Shown: positions 47,371 through 56,346, numbered from the stretch's first letter. The stretch is 64,000 nt of DNA from Stutzerimonas chloritidismutans AW-1 (GCF_000495915.1 NZ_AOFQ01000019.1:1-64000), one strand, 5' to 3'. The notes: a model not told the origin generated them from the letters alone. Numbers and translations are program-made.

Positions 47371-47700
47371 TTATCCTGCCATACGCTCACATTCCTCAGC
47401 GCAGTTCATGCACGCCTTCGCACACTCTTGGCAATGATCCATTTCATGCTTCGCGCATTCCTCTCCGCATGCACGGCAGATCTTGGCGCAAAGGGCGCAG
47501 AACTTCTTAGCATATTCACTTTCGCGGCTCATCAGTGTGGCAGCCAACCTGCAAATGTCCGCGCAGTCGCGGTCAAGCTCGATGCAGCGAGCCATCATTT
47601 TTACATCATCCTCGCGTAGGCAAGCAGAGGCGCACATTTCGCACACTAGGGCACAGTTCGAACAAGCTTGGATACAGGATGCGAACATTGAGTTTGTCAT
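47371..47700 (-). CDS. Csp-like four-helix-bundle copper-binding protein
   Basis: 109 aa with 17 Cys, mostly in CxxxC/CxxC spacing along helices (ASCIQACSNCALVCEMC; KFCALCAKICRACGEECAKH; HCQECAKACMNCAEEC). This is the Csp/DUF326 family, which stores many Cu(I) ions inside a four-helix bundle. No signal peptide, suggesting the cytosolic (Csp3-like) type. A metal box lies about 125 bp upstream at 47823. Confidence 0.88.
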   Translation of the reverse strand: MTNSMFASCIQACSNCALVCEMCASACLREDDVKMMARCIELDRDCADICRLAATLMSRESEYAKKFCALCAKICRACGEECAKHEMDHCQECAKACMNCAEECERMAG

Positions 47701-47822
47701 TTACGTTCTCCAGGGTTCGATAGTTGTATTTCGTCGTTTGGTTACTGGCCGATATGGCTCATCAGCCTGTTAGCAGACACTGAATTACGACACGCTCCTA
47801 CCGAGCCCGTTTCGAAAAACCT

Positions 47823-47840
47823 CATTACAATGTTGTAAGG
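47823..47840. promoter_or_regulatory. Metal box upstream of the Csp-like gene
   Basis: CATTACAATGTTGTAAGG: exact TTACA-N4-TGTAA in the 478-bp gap 47701-48178, which otherwise holds no supported gene. Confidence 0.75.
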
Positions 47841-48178
47841 TAAGTCCAACCGCACCGGGGATCTGCGGGCGCAGTTGGTGGCGATGTGGCCGTCAGATTG
47901 CCTGTACGGCTTCGCTAGTCTGTTCGAGATGATTGAGTTGAAAATGAGGGAGCTCCCTGTCGCCACGACTGGAAGCATTCGTTGGGGAACGGCCGGAGCG
48001 CAAGCCGCTTAACTAGGTAAGTTACTGGCCTTGCGGCCTAACTTTTAGGAAGGAAGCAATTGCAAAGCCCTCCGGTACCGTTGCGTCGACTAGGATGGCC
48101 TAGGGCCGATCCTCTGCTTGCTGAACCGCCTTTCTTAGAGCCTCGATCAGAACCGCATAGGCACACATATACCGGATG

Positions 48179-48988
48179 TTAGTGCTCGTGTTGCTTCCCG
48201 TCTGCGTGCACATGGTTTTTTGAAGGGGATTTGCCTTCCGCATCGGCACTGTCACTGCCATTGCTGTGCTCAACCGCCTGGGGCTCCTCGGACGCATGAT
48301 GGTCATCGCTTTCGTTATTACCATGATGACCGGAGCCTGATTGGCCGGATGCTCCACCTGTGCTGCTGGAGCCATGGTGATCCGAGCCGCCACTGTCGCC
48401 CTGATGGTGGTCGCCCGAGGCCATCTCGCCGTGTTGCTCACTATGCCCAGCTGGGGTCTCCCCACCACCATGCTGGTGACCACCGCTAGACGCAACGAGT
48501 GCTCGATACGCTCCTTCATCTAACTCAGGAAGCTTCTGCAGAAAAGCCACCATTCCCCAGATGTACGGGTCAGCCATGCTTTTACCCCACGCGGGCATCC
48601 CAGTGGCCTTAATGCCATGCTTGATGACCCAAAATGTTTTTGCTGGGTCATCGTATGGCCCCGCTTCAGCCAGGCTGGGTGGAGCGGGATAAAGGCCATT
48701 GCTTAGCTCGGTCTCAGCCATGCCTGGCGCCAAATGACAACCCACACACATCGAGTCGTAGTTCCCCGCCCCGGCGCGGATTTGGTCTTCATCGTCGAGA
48801 GATGGCACGACTATGTCTTCGGAGCGAACCTCAATCGAGCGATTGCGAGCAGTTTCCAGGAATGCGTGCACGACTCCCGTATGAGGATCATCCGCGGCAA
48901 CGTTTATTAGTCCCGAGAAAACAACACCGGCCACCACCAACAGGCCTAGTGCGCAGAAGGCAGCGAAGCTAATAATTATTCTTTTCAT
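48179..48988 (-). CDS. Cytochrome c with a long His-rich tail
   Basis: 269 aa. N-terminal membrane anchor (IISFAAFCALGLLVVAGVVF), one class-I haem site MCVGCH near residue 81-85, distal Met likely in ATGMPAWGK, then from about residue 165 a ~100-residue His/Gly/Ser/Asp-rich tail (GGHQHGGGETPAGHSEQHGE...). The tail should bind copper. Last gene of the copA-copB operon (9 bp after copB). May pass electrons for periplasmic Cu(I) oxidation (inference). Confidence 0.8.
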   Translation of the reverse strand: MKRIIISFAAFCALGLLVVAGVVFSGLINVAADDPHTGVVHAFLETARNRSIEVRSEDIVVPSLDDEDQIRAGAGNYDSMCVGCHLAPGMAETELSNGLYPAPPSLAEAGPYDDPAKTFWVIKHGIKATGMPAWGKSMADPYIWGMVAFLQKLPELDEGAYRALVASSGGHQHGGGETPAGHSEQHGEMASGDHHQGDSGGSDHHGSSSTGGASGQSGSGHHGNNESDDHHASEEPQAVEHSNGSDSADAEGKSPSKNHVHADGKQHEH

Positions 48989-48997
48989 CTAGGGTCC

Positions 48998-49996
48998 TTA
49001 AAACCAAAGCCTGATGCCAGCAACGAACCGCGCCTCATCTACGTCTTCGCCTTCATCTCTCGCCATATCGGCGGTATTACCGTATGCCCGGCTCCACGTG
49101 ACGCCGATGTACGGTGCGAACTCACGAACGATTTCGTATCGGAGGCGGAGCCCCACCTCTGTGTTTGCGAGACCAGCGCCTACTCCGCGCGCAGGATCGT
49201 CCTTGCCATAGAAATTGAGCTCGGCAGTCGGTTGGAGGATCAGCCGGTTAGTGAGGAGAATGTCGTACTCGCCTTCAAAACGTGCTGCTGTCTGCCCACC
49301 TTCACCGACGAAGGCGGTGGCTTCCGCCTCAAAGTTATACAGAGCCATCCCCTGGACGCCTAAAGCCGCCCACGTCTGCGGCGACTCGGGCTTAAAGTCC
49401 TGGCGAACACCTGCTACCACATCCCACCAGGGGCTGATGGCACGCCCGTAGAGCGCCTGAATTTCCGCATCTTCAGTAACGCCATTCGTTCGCTCACCTT
49501 CCGAGCGAAACCAGAACCGATTGATATCGCCACCAACCCAGGCAGTAGCTTCCCAACTGAGGGTGCTACCTTCATTTGCGTTCTGGTACTCAAGTTGATC
49601 TAGCAGAAGGAACCAGGCCAGATACTTGTCATGGACTGTATGACCTTGAAGACCAGGGAAAGCCGCTTCTCTATCCGCATCGGTCAATACTGGAATGAAC
49701 GAGGGATGAACCATGCCGGGCATTTCGAGCGTATCGTCATGCTTCATTTGGCCATGGTTCATCGTGCTATGGTCCATCGCACCATGACCCATCGCAGAAT
49801 GGTCCGTTTGCCCACCGGAGCCATGATTCTTAGCTGCGGGCTTCGCTGAAGATGCAGGGGCTTGAGCTGCCTCAGCAGGAGGGGTTTGATGCATCGAATG
49901 ATCCATCATCTCGGCAGCGTTGGCTGTCCCTCCAGCCGCTGCGCTCAACGAAACTCCGAGCGCAATCAGAGCAAAGCGAGAAGGTCTAGTGGTCAT
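48998..49996 (-). CDS. copB: CopB outer-membrane copper resistance protein
   Basis: 332 aa from ATG 49996 ([20 protein letters not shown] signal peptide). The N-terminal part has Met/His repeats ([20 protein letters not shown]), then the CopB beta-barrel domain: [48 protein letters not shown]. Binds copper at or in the outer membrane. The longer frame to 50203 is an artefact of the upstream gene; the true start overlaps the stop of the small upstream gene. Confidence 0.9.
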   Translation of the reverse strand: MTTRPSRFALIALGVSLSAAAGGTANAAEMMDHSMHQTPPAEAAQAPASSAKPAAKNHGSGGQTDHSAMGHGAMDHSTMNHGQMKHDDTLEMPGMVHPSFIPVLTDADREAAFPGLQGHTVHDKYLAWFLLLDQLEYQNANEGSTLSWEATAWVGGDINRFWFRSEGERTNGVTEDAEIQALYGRAISPWWDVVAGVRQDFKPESPQTWAALGVQGMALYNFEAEATAFVGEGGQTAARFEGEYDILLTNRLILQPTAELNFYGKDDPARGVGAGLANTEVGLRLRYEIVREFAPYIGVTWSRAYGNTADMARDEGEDVDEARFVAGIRLWF

Positions 49997-50276
49997 GGTG
50001 CGAATCCACCTCAGTATCAGTGGCCTTGGGGTCATGATCCATCTTGCCGTGCTCCATTTCTCCATGGTCCATCGAGCCATGATCCATGTCGCCGTGGTCC
50101 ATTTCTGAGTTAGAGGAGCCTTGTGTCTGAGATGCCGGCTTGTTGCCTGAATTTTGCGACGAAGCCGATGGTTGCTTGTGCTGATCATGCGTTTGCTCTG
50201 CAAACGCAGCTGATATATTCATTACGCCCAGCAGACTGAACATTAACGCGCTGCCGATAAGAGTTTTACGCTTCAT
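49986..50276 (-). CDS. Small Met/His-repeat periplasmic protein between copA and copB
   Basis: 96 aa from [19 protein letters not shown] (signal peptide ending AFA), followed by Ser/Gln-rich linker and tandem DHG(D/S/E)M units ([20 protein letters not shown]) and a His-rich end. Likely a periplasmic Cu binder, functionally like an extra CopA/CopB metal-binding repeat. 24 bp after copA; its stop overlaps the copB start by 11 bp. Confidence 0.8.
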   Translation of the reverse strand: MKRKTLIGSALMFSLLGVMNISAAFAEQTHDQHKQPSASSQNSGNKPASQTQGSSNSEMDHGDMDHGSMDHGEMEHGKMDHDPKATDTEVDSHHDH

Positions 50277-50300
50277 AAAATTTCCCATATAAAGTTCCTC

Positions 50301-52142
50301 TTACTCGTCCACTCGGACTTCACGAAACATGCCCATTTCCATGTGAAGCAGTAGGTGACAGTGATAAGCCCAACGCCCGAGTGCATCGGCTGTCACGCGG
50401 TAGCTGCGCTTCGAACCTGGAGGCATGTCGATCGTGTGCTTGCGAACCATGAACTTTCCATTCTCATCCTCAAGATCGCTCCACATACCATGCAGATGAA
50501 TCGGATGGGTCATCATGGTGTCGTTGACCAAAGTGATGCGTACCCGCTCGCCATATTTGAGCCGCAGGGGCTCCGAATCAGAGAACTCTATACCGTCAAA
50601 TGACCAAGAGAACTTCTCCATGTGGCCGGTGAGATGGAGTTCGATCGTCCGACTGGGCTCACGGCCGTCCGGATCGGGGAAAGTGCTTCTCAAGTCGCTA
50701 TAGGTCAGGACTCGGCGGCCGTTGTCTCGTAAGCCAATACCGGGATCGTTCAGCCTATGAGTTGGGCTCATGGTCTGCATGTCCACCAGTGGGTTATTGG
50801 ACTCTGAGGGCGGGTGCGATTGCATACCTGCGCTCATCCCAGCCATTCCAGAGTGGTCCATCCCGGACATCCCACCCATTTTGCTGTGATCCATGCCGGC
50901 CATTGCGCCCATGTCGCCCATCCCTTGCATGTCACCGTGGTTCATGCCGGACATGTTGCTATGGTCCATCGCGCCCATGTCGCCGCCATGGTCCATGCCC
51001 GCCATACCGCCCATGCTGCCGTGATCCATCCCCATGTCGTCCATGGTGATTAGTGGTCGAGGATCGGTTTCTGGAACAGGAGCGCTCAGCCCTTCGGCAA
51101 CCGCTAGCGTGCCACGGGCGTATCCTGTGCGATCCATCGATTGGGCGAAGATCGTGTAAGCCTCCTCGGTCGCAGGCTCGACAATCACATCGTAGGTTTC
51201 TGCCACGGCAATGCGGAATTCGTCGACGCTAACTGGGTTGACGTATTGGCCATCGGCTGCGACTACAGTCATCTTCAGCCCTGGAATGCGGACATCGAAA
51301 TAGCTCATGGCCGAGCCGTTGATGAACCGCAGACGAAGCTTCTCGCCGGGCTTAAAGATGCCGGTCCAGTTCCCGTCGGGTGCTTGGCCGTTCATTAGAT
51401 AGGTATAGGTGTAGCCGCTTACGTCGGCGAGGTCGGTGGGACTCATTTTCATCTGAGCCCACATTTTCCGATTCGCAATCGTAGCGGCCCAGCCGTCTTC
51501 GCTCACGTCGTTAATGAAGTCTCCGACAGTGCGCTTGTGGAAGTTGTAATAATCGGACTGCTTCTTGAGCTTAGAAAGGATTCGAGCGGGATCCTCATCG
51601 GACCAATCAGTCAACATCACCACATAGTCGCGGTCATAGCTGAACGGTTCGGGATCCTTCGCATCGATGACCAAGGGACCATAGACACCAAGCTGCTCTT
51701 GTAGGCCTGAATGACTGTGGTACCAATAGGTACCGTTCTGTTTAACCTGAAACTTGTAGACATACATGCCATCGGGAGCGATGCCGTGGAAGCTCAATCC
51801 AGGCACGCCATCCATGTTGGCCGGCAGGATCATGCCGTGCCAGTGAATCGATGTATCTTCGCTCAACTTATTCCTGACGCGCAGCGTGACGGTATCCCCT
51901 TCACGCCAACGTAGAAGCGGCCCTGGGATGGTCCCATTGATAGTCATCGCTGTCCGGGCCGCGCCGGTGATATTGACCGGCGTCTCCCCAATCAGCAGAT
52001 CGAACTCCGTGCCGGTTAGTACGCTGGGCTGGCCTGGGCTACTCACTGCCCAGACCGGAGCTCGCCACAAGCCAAGACCGCCAAGGAGGCCTGCGGCAGT
52101 CAAGCCTTTAACAAAGGTTCGCCTAGAGGTTTTACGTTGCAT
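50301..52142 (-). CDS. copA: CopA multicopper oxidase
   Basis: 613 aa. Tat signal (KTSRRTFVKGLTAAGLLGG), three cupredoxin domains. Type 2/3 ligands: H100-W-H102 (SIHWHGM), H142-S-H144 (YHSHSG), C-terminal HPIHLHGMW and HCHLLLHMEMGMF (type-1 Cys and Met). A central Met/His-rich insert (about residues 365-440; MDHGSMGGMAGMDHGG...) binds Cu(I). Oxidises and sequesters periplasmic copper. First gene of copA-small-copB-cytochrome c; metal box 154 bp upstream. Confidence 0.93.
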   Translation of the reverse strand: MQRKTSRRTFVKGLTAAGLLGGLGLWRAPVWAVSSPGQPSVLTGTEFDLLIGETPVNITGAARTAMTINGTIPGPLLRWREGDTVTLRVRNKLSEDTSIHWHGMILPANMDGVPGLSFHGIAPDGMYVYKFQVKQNGTYWYHSHSGLQEQLGVYGPLVIDAKDPEPFSYDRDYVVMLTDWSDEDPARILSKLKKQSDYYNFHKRTVGDFINDVSEDGWAATIANRKMWAQMKMSPTDLADVSGYTYTYLMNGQAPDGNWTGIFKPGEKLRLRFINGSAMSYFDVRIPGLKMTVVAADGQYVNPVSVDEFRIAVAETYDVIVEPATEEAYTIFAQSMDRTGYARGTLAVAEGLSAPVPETDPRPLITMDDMGMDHGSMGGMAGMDHGGDMGAMDHSNMSGMNHGDMQGMGDMGAMAGMDHSKMGGMSGMDHSGMAGMSAGMQSHPPSESNNPLVDMQTMSPTHRLNDPGIGLRDNGRRVLTYSDLRSTFPDPDGREPSRTIELHLTGHMEKFSWSFDGIEFSDSEPLRLKYGERVRITLVNDTMMTHPIHLHGMWSDLEDENGKFMVRKHTIDMPPGSKRSYRVTADALGRWAYHCHLLLHMEMGMFREVRVDE

Positions 52143-52746
52143 GTGTACGTTCCAATCAAGCTAAGGAGCCAAGCCGAAACCAGCCTTTAGGGTTGGTGTT
52201 GCCAGCGTTAATCGATCTTAGAAGCTCGCGCACGGTCTGTCTTATCAAGCGACTCGCCATTATTCGTAAATATGGCATGCCGAAGAAAAACGCGTGATTA
52301 CATTTTTGTAAGTTTAAAGCGCCCCGAAAACGTCTGCGATCAGAGTTCCGGTCACTTTAGCTGGCTTTACTTAAACCGCGGGCTGGATAAGAGCCGCTAA
52401 AAAGGTCCGGCCATAATCTAGCAGTTCATTAGCAGTTTGTTGCTCATTCACTGCTTTTCAGCGGATCTTTCCAGGCTTTGCGGGCAGTCTAGAAGGCCTC
52501 ATGAGATTGGATAATTATCAAATCTTAGCCGCTCAAGAGGGTTGTAACCTACTAGCCAGTATAAACTTGGTCTGCTCGGTGCGAAGATATTAGGTTAGGT
52601 TTTTGACGAGCCATGGTTCGAAGTAGCTATAACGGCTTCGCCGGTTCTACAAACATTTCTGCCTATACCAGCACCGTGGCAGCTATAACATCGCAGAAGC
52701 TGCCACAGTTAAGAGCTGCGCAGTCAAATCTGCGTACGGTTTCGCT
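52143..52746. other. 604-bp gap upstream of copA
   Basis: Contains the metal box at 52296-52313 (exact half-sites) and the copA promoter. No gene is supported on either strand; the right half (52320-52746) shows nothing recognisable. Confidence 0.6.
52296..52313. promoter_or_regulatory. Metal box upstream of copA
   Basis: GATTACATTTTTGTAAGT: exact TTACA-N4-TGTAA, 154 bp from the copA start codon. Confidence 0.75.
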
Positions 52747-52956
52747 TCAGCAATTAGCATGAGCGTGCTTCGCTGAAGTTTCCTTCGCGGCTAGCTCCTG
52801 GGCTTGGTCGTTCTGGTCAGCCTGATAACTAGCGATCGCTACTTGGCGAGCCTGCTCCATACGAGCAAAGGTACGATCACCACCACCTTCTGCCATTGCA
52901 TAGGAAGAGCTTGCTGCGATGGCGAGCAGTACAGAAAGGGATTTGAAAAGTTTCAT
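52747..52956 (-). CDS. PtrA-like small periplasmic protein
   Basis: 69 aa: signal peptide (LSVLLAIAASSSYAMA), mature start EGGGDRTFARMEQARQVAIA and a C-terminal His/Cys end (KHAHANC). Typical of pseudomonad PtrA-N-like proteins, which are strongly induced by copper. AAAGG precedes the ATG at 52956. Divergent from copR and its box. Confidence 0.75.
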   Translation of the reverse strand: MKLFKSLSVLLAIAASSSYAMAEGGGDRTFARMEQARQVAIASYQADQNDQAQELAAKETSAKHAHANC

Positions 52957-53172
52957 GACTTTTTACCTTTGTTTACGAAGATACGGGAGACCCAGCGCAG
53001 CTCCATTAACAGAGGCTTGGGCTTGTGTGTAAGCTAACCGAGTGTCCCTGTCAGAAACCTGATCGAAACATTACGGTTTCGTCAGTAACGCAGAAGAAGT
53101 GAGTACAAGCGAAAGCGCAGGTTGCGTGTATGGCATCTTTACCTGCTGTAAATAGGTTCTGTTCCAGCATGC

Positions 53173-53199
53173 AAAAAAAAAAGGCGCCATCAAGGCGCC
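53173..53199 (-). terminator. Strong minus-strand terminator with no gene before it
   Basis: Read on the minus strand: GGCGCC-TTGAT-GGCGCC followed by ten T. It would stop transcripts coming from the copR promoter side, where no protein gene exists on that strand (see findings). Confidence 0.75.
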
Positions 53200-53221
53200 A
53201 ATAGGCCAAAGGAGCATGGAA

Positions 53222-53314
53222 ATGGCCAAAAAGCAGAGTGTGGAGGCAACTGCTGGTGTAGACGTTAACGCTAGAAGCTGTCAGACAGATGATGCGAGCA
53301 TTACGTTTCTGTAA
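53222..53314 (+). CDS. Possible 30-aa leader ORF before copR
   Basis: ATG 53222 with AAAGGAG 7 nt upstream; reads MAKKQSVEATAGVDVNARSC... and stops (TAA) inside the metal box, 60 bp before copR. If transcribed it must start from a promoter further upstream than the box. Could be chance; the ribosome-binding site is the only positive sign. Confidence 0.3.
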   Translation: MAKKQSVEATAGVDVNARSCQTDDASITFL

Positions 53315-53316
53315 GG
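53299..53316. promoter_or_regulatory. Metal box upstream of copR
   Basis: CATTACGTTTCTGTAAGG: TTACG-N4-TGTAA, 59 bp before the copR ATG, consistent with autoregulation. Confidence 0.65.
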
Positions 53317-53374
53317 TACTGGATGCAAGGACCGACAACCGCCACACTGTTCTAAATGCTTGCAGGAGTACCTT

Positions 53375-54055
53375 ATGAAGCTTCTTGTTGCTGAAGACGA
53401 GCCGAAAACAGGCACCTACCTACAGCAGGGGCTCACGGAGGCCGGCTTCACTGTCGATCGAGTAGAGAACGGGACTGATGCTGCTCAGCACGCGCTTCAC
53501 GGGGAATACGACCTGCTCATCTTAGATGTGATGATGCCTGGCTTGGATGGGTGGCAGGTTTTAAAGAATGTCCGCGCTGCCGGTAATGACGTTCCAGTGC
53601 TATTCCTTACCGCCCGAGACGGGGTTCAGGATCGAGTAAAGGGATTGGAGTTGGGCGCTGATGATTATCTCATCAAGCCGTTTGCTTTCTCCGAACTGCT
53701 TGCCAGGATACGCACGCTGCTTCGCCGCGGCAGCCATGCTCCCAACCAAACGATACTCAAGCTCCTCGACCTTGAGATGGACTTGCTGAGACGACGGGTT
53801 ACGCGATCGGGGAAACGCATAGACCTAACTGCAAAGGAATTCGCACTTCTTGAGCTATTGCTTAGGCGTCGCGGGGAAGTGCTCTCAAAGTCACTTATCG
53901 CCTCCCAAGTATGGGACATGAACTTCGATAGCGATACCAATGTAATCGAGGTGGCGGTACGCCGGTTAAGGGCAAAGATTGATGATGAGTTCGAGCCGAA
54001 GCTGATACAAACTGCTCGCGGAATGGGCTATCTGATCGAGGCGCCAGGCTTTTAA
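53375..54055 (+). CDS. copR: CopR-like OmpR-family response regulator
   Basis: 226 aa from ATG 53375 (GGAG 8 nt upstream). Receiver: MKLLVAEDE, phospho-Asp in [25 protein letters not shown]-binding winged helix: [20 protein letters not shown]. Highly similar in plan to CzcR. No kinase gene follows, unlike most copRS loci; copS lies at 42146. Likely binds the TTACA-N4-TGTAA boxes. Confidence 0.9.
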   Translation: MKLLVAEDEPKTGTYLQQGLTEAGFTVDRVENGTDAAQHALHGEYDLLILDVMMPGLDGWQVLKNVRAAGNDVPVLFLTARDGVQDRVKGLELGADDYLIKPFAFSELLARIRTLLRRGSHAPNQTILKLLDLEMDLLRRRVTRSGKRIDLTAKEFALLELLLRRRGEVLSKSLIASQVWDMNFDSDTNVIEVAVRRLRAKIDDEFEPKLIQTARGMGYLIEAPGF

Positions 54056-54225
54056 AAATCACGCTATTTAGCGATTTGCGATATGGCCAATATAACTAGC
54101 GGGCCACCTCTGCTAATCCGTGGCGTACTGCTTTGTGCTGCTCGGCGGATCGGCCAATGCATATTCATGCGTAACTTAAGAGGCCTTAATTAGACCTCTT
54201 ATTGAAACCAGAGGGATCTAAGCTA

Positions 54226-54588
54226 TCACTGGATCCAGCTTTCGACCTCATCCGTTCCATATTCTGCTTTCCAGCCTTTCAGGACCTTGTGATTGCCACC
54301 TTTGGTCGCAACTATTTCACCGCTGTGAGGGTTCTTGTATGTCTTGACCTGACGAGCACGGCGTGGTGTCGGGCCTTGCTGAACCGGAGCGCGACGAGTC
54401 CCAAACTGCGGGTCAAGAATATTGATCAAACTAGGTAGAGTAATGCTGTATTCACCCATCAGCGAGCGAAGCTTATCTTCAAATTCCATATCCTTTTTAA
54501 GGCTCTTGTCGTTTCTCATGGCCTCAAGTTCGGCCATTTGCGACTTCAATTGCTCTTCCAGTTTACGGTACTCTGCCAGTCGGGACAT
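54226..54588 (-). CDS. MvaT/MvaU-type H-NS family protein
   Basis: 120 aa: N-terminal coiled coil (MSRLAEYRKLEEQLKSQMAE), linker, and a C-terminal AT-hook-like DNA-binding domain with KTYKNPHSGEIVATKGGNHK-VLKGWK, the MvaT signature of Pseudomonas. Such proteins silence AT-rich foreign DNA. An accessory copy on an island, next to the AT-rich tniQ region, probably silences island genes. Confidence 0.9.
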   Translation of the reverse strand: MSRLAEYRKLEEQLKSQMAELEAMRNDKSLKKDMEFEDKLRSLMGEYSITLPSLINILDPQFGTRRAPVQQGPTPRRARQVKTYKNPHSGEIVATKGGNHKVLKGWKAEYGTDEVESWIQ

Positions 54589-55319
54589 TTATCATTACCT
54601 CTAAGGTCAGTGTTTAGACATTTTGGTCCATATGATATCAATACTTTCAACTTCAAGCATGGCGTGACGAAATTCGGTGGGATGTTTGCGTACCCCGAGG
54701 CTGCGGGAGGAATGAAGGAGGTCCGCAGGTCGAAGCCCGAGCTCCTAAGTGACCAGCAAATCGCCATGACATGGGTCGGTATGTGTACAGCGAAGGCCTG
54801 TGGAGTAACAGACGCTAGAATATTCAAGTGATGCGAGGAAGCAGCCTTCGAAGCGTGGCCCTACGATGACAAAATCTGCAACGGTGGAAGGTTTATCATC
54901 CGGCGCGATTCCGAAGAACAGACCCAGCAGACGATTTGCGAGCTGATCGTAAACACTCGCTGGCCTCAGAGCGGGTGCATCCGAATCCCGCGAAACTGCT
55001 TACCGTAGTGAGCTTACTCTGGCGGGAAATTCTGGTAGCCAACCGTTTACGCTCTTTGGGTGTTGAGATTTGTCAGAATATTTTGGCAAAAATCCTGCAT
55101 CTAATCGTTCTCACCATGCGAATTGTCGAAATATTATTATCTCAATGCTAACTTCAAAGCGGGCCCAGCCCCTGATCCAAGGGGCTGAAATTGTCAGAAT
55201 TATTTGTAAACCACCAAGTGTTCCTCAGGGATAAAAACTGTCTCTGGGGGATAAAACCTGTTTCAAGGTCTGGTCACGAAGGCTAGCTCGTTCGGCCATC
55301 GCTATTTCGGATGTGATAG
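54589..55319. other. 731-bp gap with a possible decayed gene
   Basis: On the plus strand a coding-like frame runs from about 54640 to 55008 (MFAYPEAAGGMKEVRR ... then AAFEAWPYDDKICNGG) but is broken by one TGA at 54829. No family was recognised. The last 300 bp are AT-rich with repeated TTGTCAGAAT motifs (55069 and 55190). Confidence 0.35.
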
Positions 55320-56234
55320 ATGTTATCCAGTTTGGTCGTAAGACCTCAGGCAGGCGAGACGATAAATTCGCTTCTAGCTAGAGACAGAATTGTCAGCGGT
55401 TCGGTTAGTAGACATTTTCACGATGCCAAATTCGGCATAAACCAGTGGCATATAAATAAGCAAAGCATTGCCAAACTATCCGAACTAAATACTGGAACCA
55501 CAGCTAATAGCTTAGAATTGTTGCTAAGCTCTTGCACTGGGTACGATGTCCATGCTTATTTAACTACAGGTAAAAACGTAGAATATTTGTCCAATTACAG
55601 TTCAGCCACCAGATCCGTTAGAAACTCCTACATAGCTCACCATAGCATTAAAATCTGCCTTAGATGCTCTAAGCACGACATGGAACAAAACGGATTTAGC
55701 TATTGGAGAAAAGTGCATCAGTTTCATCGTGTAACTGTTTGCTCACACTGTAATGTACGTTTGGTAGATAAATGCCAAGCATGTGCGAAAAGTTTTTCAA
55801 TTTTTAATGAAACCGATGACGGTTTTTGGCATAACTGCAAGTGTGGTCTGAGTTTTAATGATTGGGAAGAATTTGAAAATTTTGATATTAATGAGCACCG
55901 TTACTCAAGTTTTATAGCGGGTATTTATCAAAGCGAGAAAAGATGGCTAGGCATCGGTTTCGAAGGGCTCGCGGACTACACCACATCACAGCTTGGATAT
56001 GACAAGAATTATCTACTAGAATTAAAAAAACGAGCTATTTCGGATATCCAGCGAAGCTTAATTGGTACCAAATTCAATTCATTAGAAGATGAGCTTTCTG
56101 TTAGTTTGAGGGTGTTACATCTTCTCTTTGGGAGCTTTGAGAAAATGCATGAATTTATTGGCAAAATAATCTTTCTAGATGACTCTGCTCCTATTAGCTC
56201 AGTGAATGATAAGAGCAATATGCGGGGCTTATGA
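55320..56234 (+). CDS. TniQ/TnsD-like target-selection protein
   Basis: 304 aa. Begins with the TniQ-style VVRPQAGETINSLLARDR, then zinc-finger Cys pairs: ICLRCSKHDM, YWRKVHQFHRVTVCSHC, LVDKCQAC and NCKCGLSF, as in TniQ/TnsD proteins that direct Tn7-like transposition. Markedly AT-rich compared with neighbours, so separately acquired. No tnsA/B/C or Cas genes are nearby, so it is an orphan or the family is used for another role. Confidence 0.7.
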   Translation: MLSSLVVRPQAGETINSLLARDRIVSGSVSRHFHDAKFGINQWHINKQSIAKLSELNTGTTANSLELLLSSCTGYDVHAYLTTGKNVEYLSNYSSATRSVRNSYIAHHSIKICLRCSKHDMEQNGFSYWRKVHQFHRVTVCSHCNVRLVDKCQACAKSFSIFNETDDGFWHNCKCGLSFNDWEEFENFDINEHRYSSFIAGIYQSEKRWLGIGFEGLADYTTSQLGYDKNYLLELKKRAISDIQRSLIGTKFNSLEDELSVSLRVLHLLFGSFEKMHEFIGKIIFLDDSAPISSVNDKSNMRGL

Positions 56235-56346
56235 AATCGTCGTGTACTCACTCTCGCCGGATGCAGTGAGGCGTATACCAATCATAGTCTTATGCTGCGC
56301 AAGGCTTCATTGATCAGAACATGACGCTAGTGATGGATTCGATCTT

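Noticed and set aside
47742-47978. 78-codon minus-strand frame upstream of the Csp-like gene
   Set aside because: It spans the metal box and promoter and shows no coding character.
48998-50203. CopB starting at 50203
   Set aside because: The extra residues come from reading the DHGxM repeats of the small upstream gene in another frame; the signal peptide begins at 49996.
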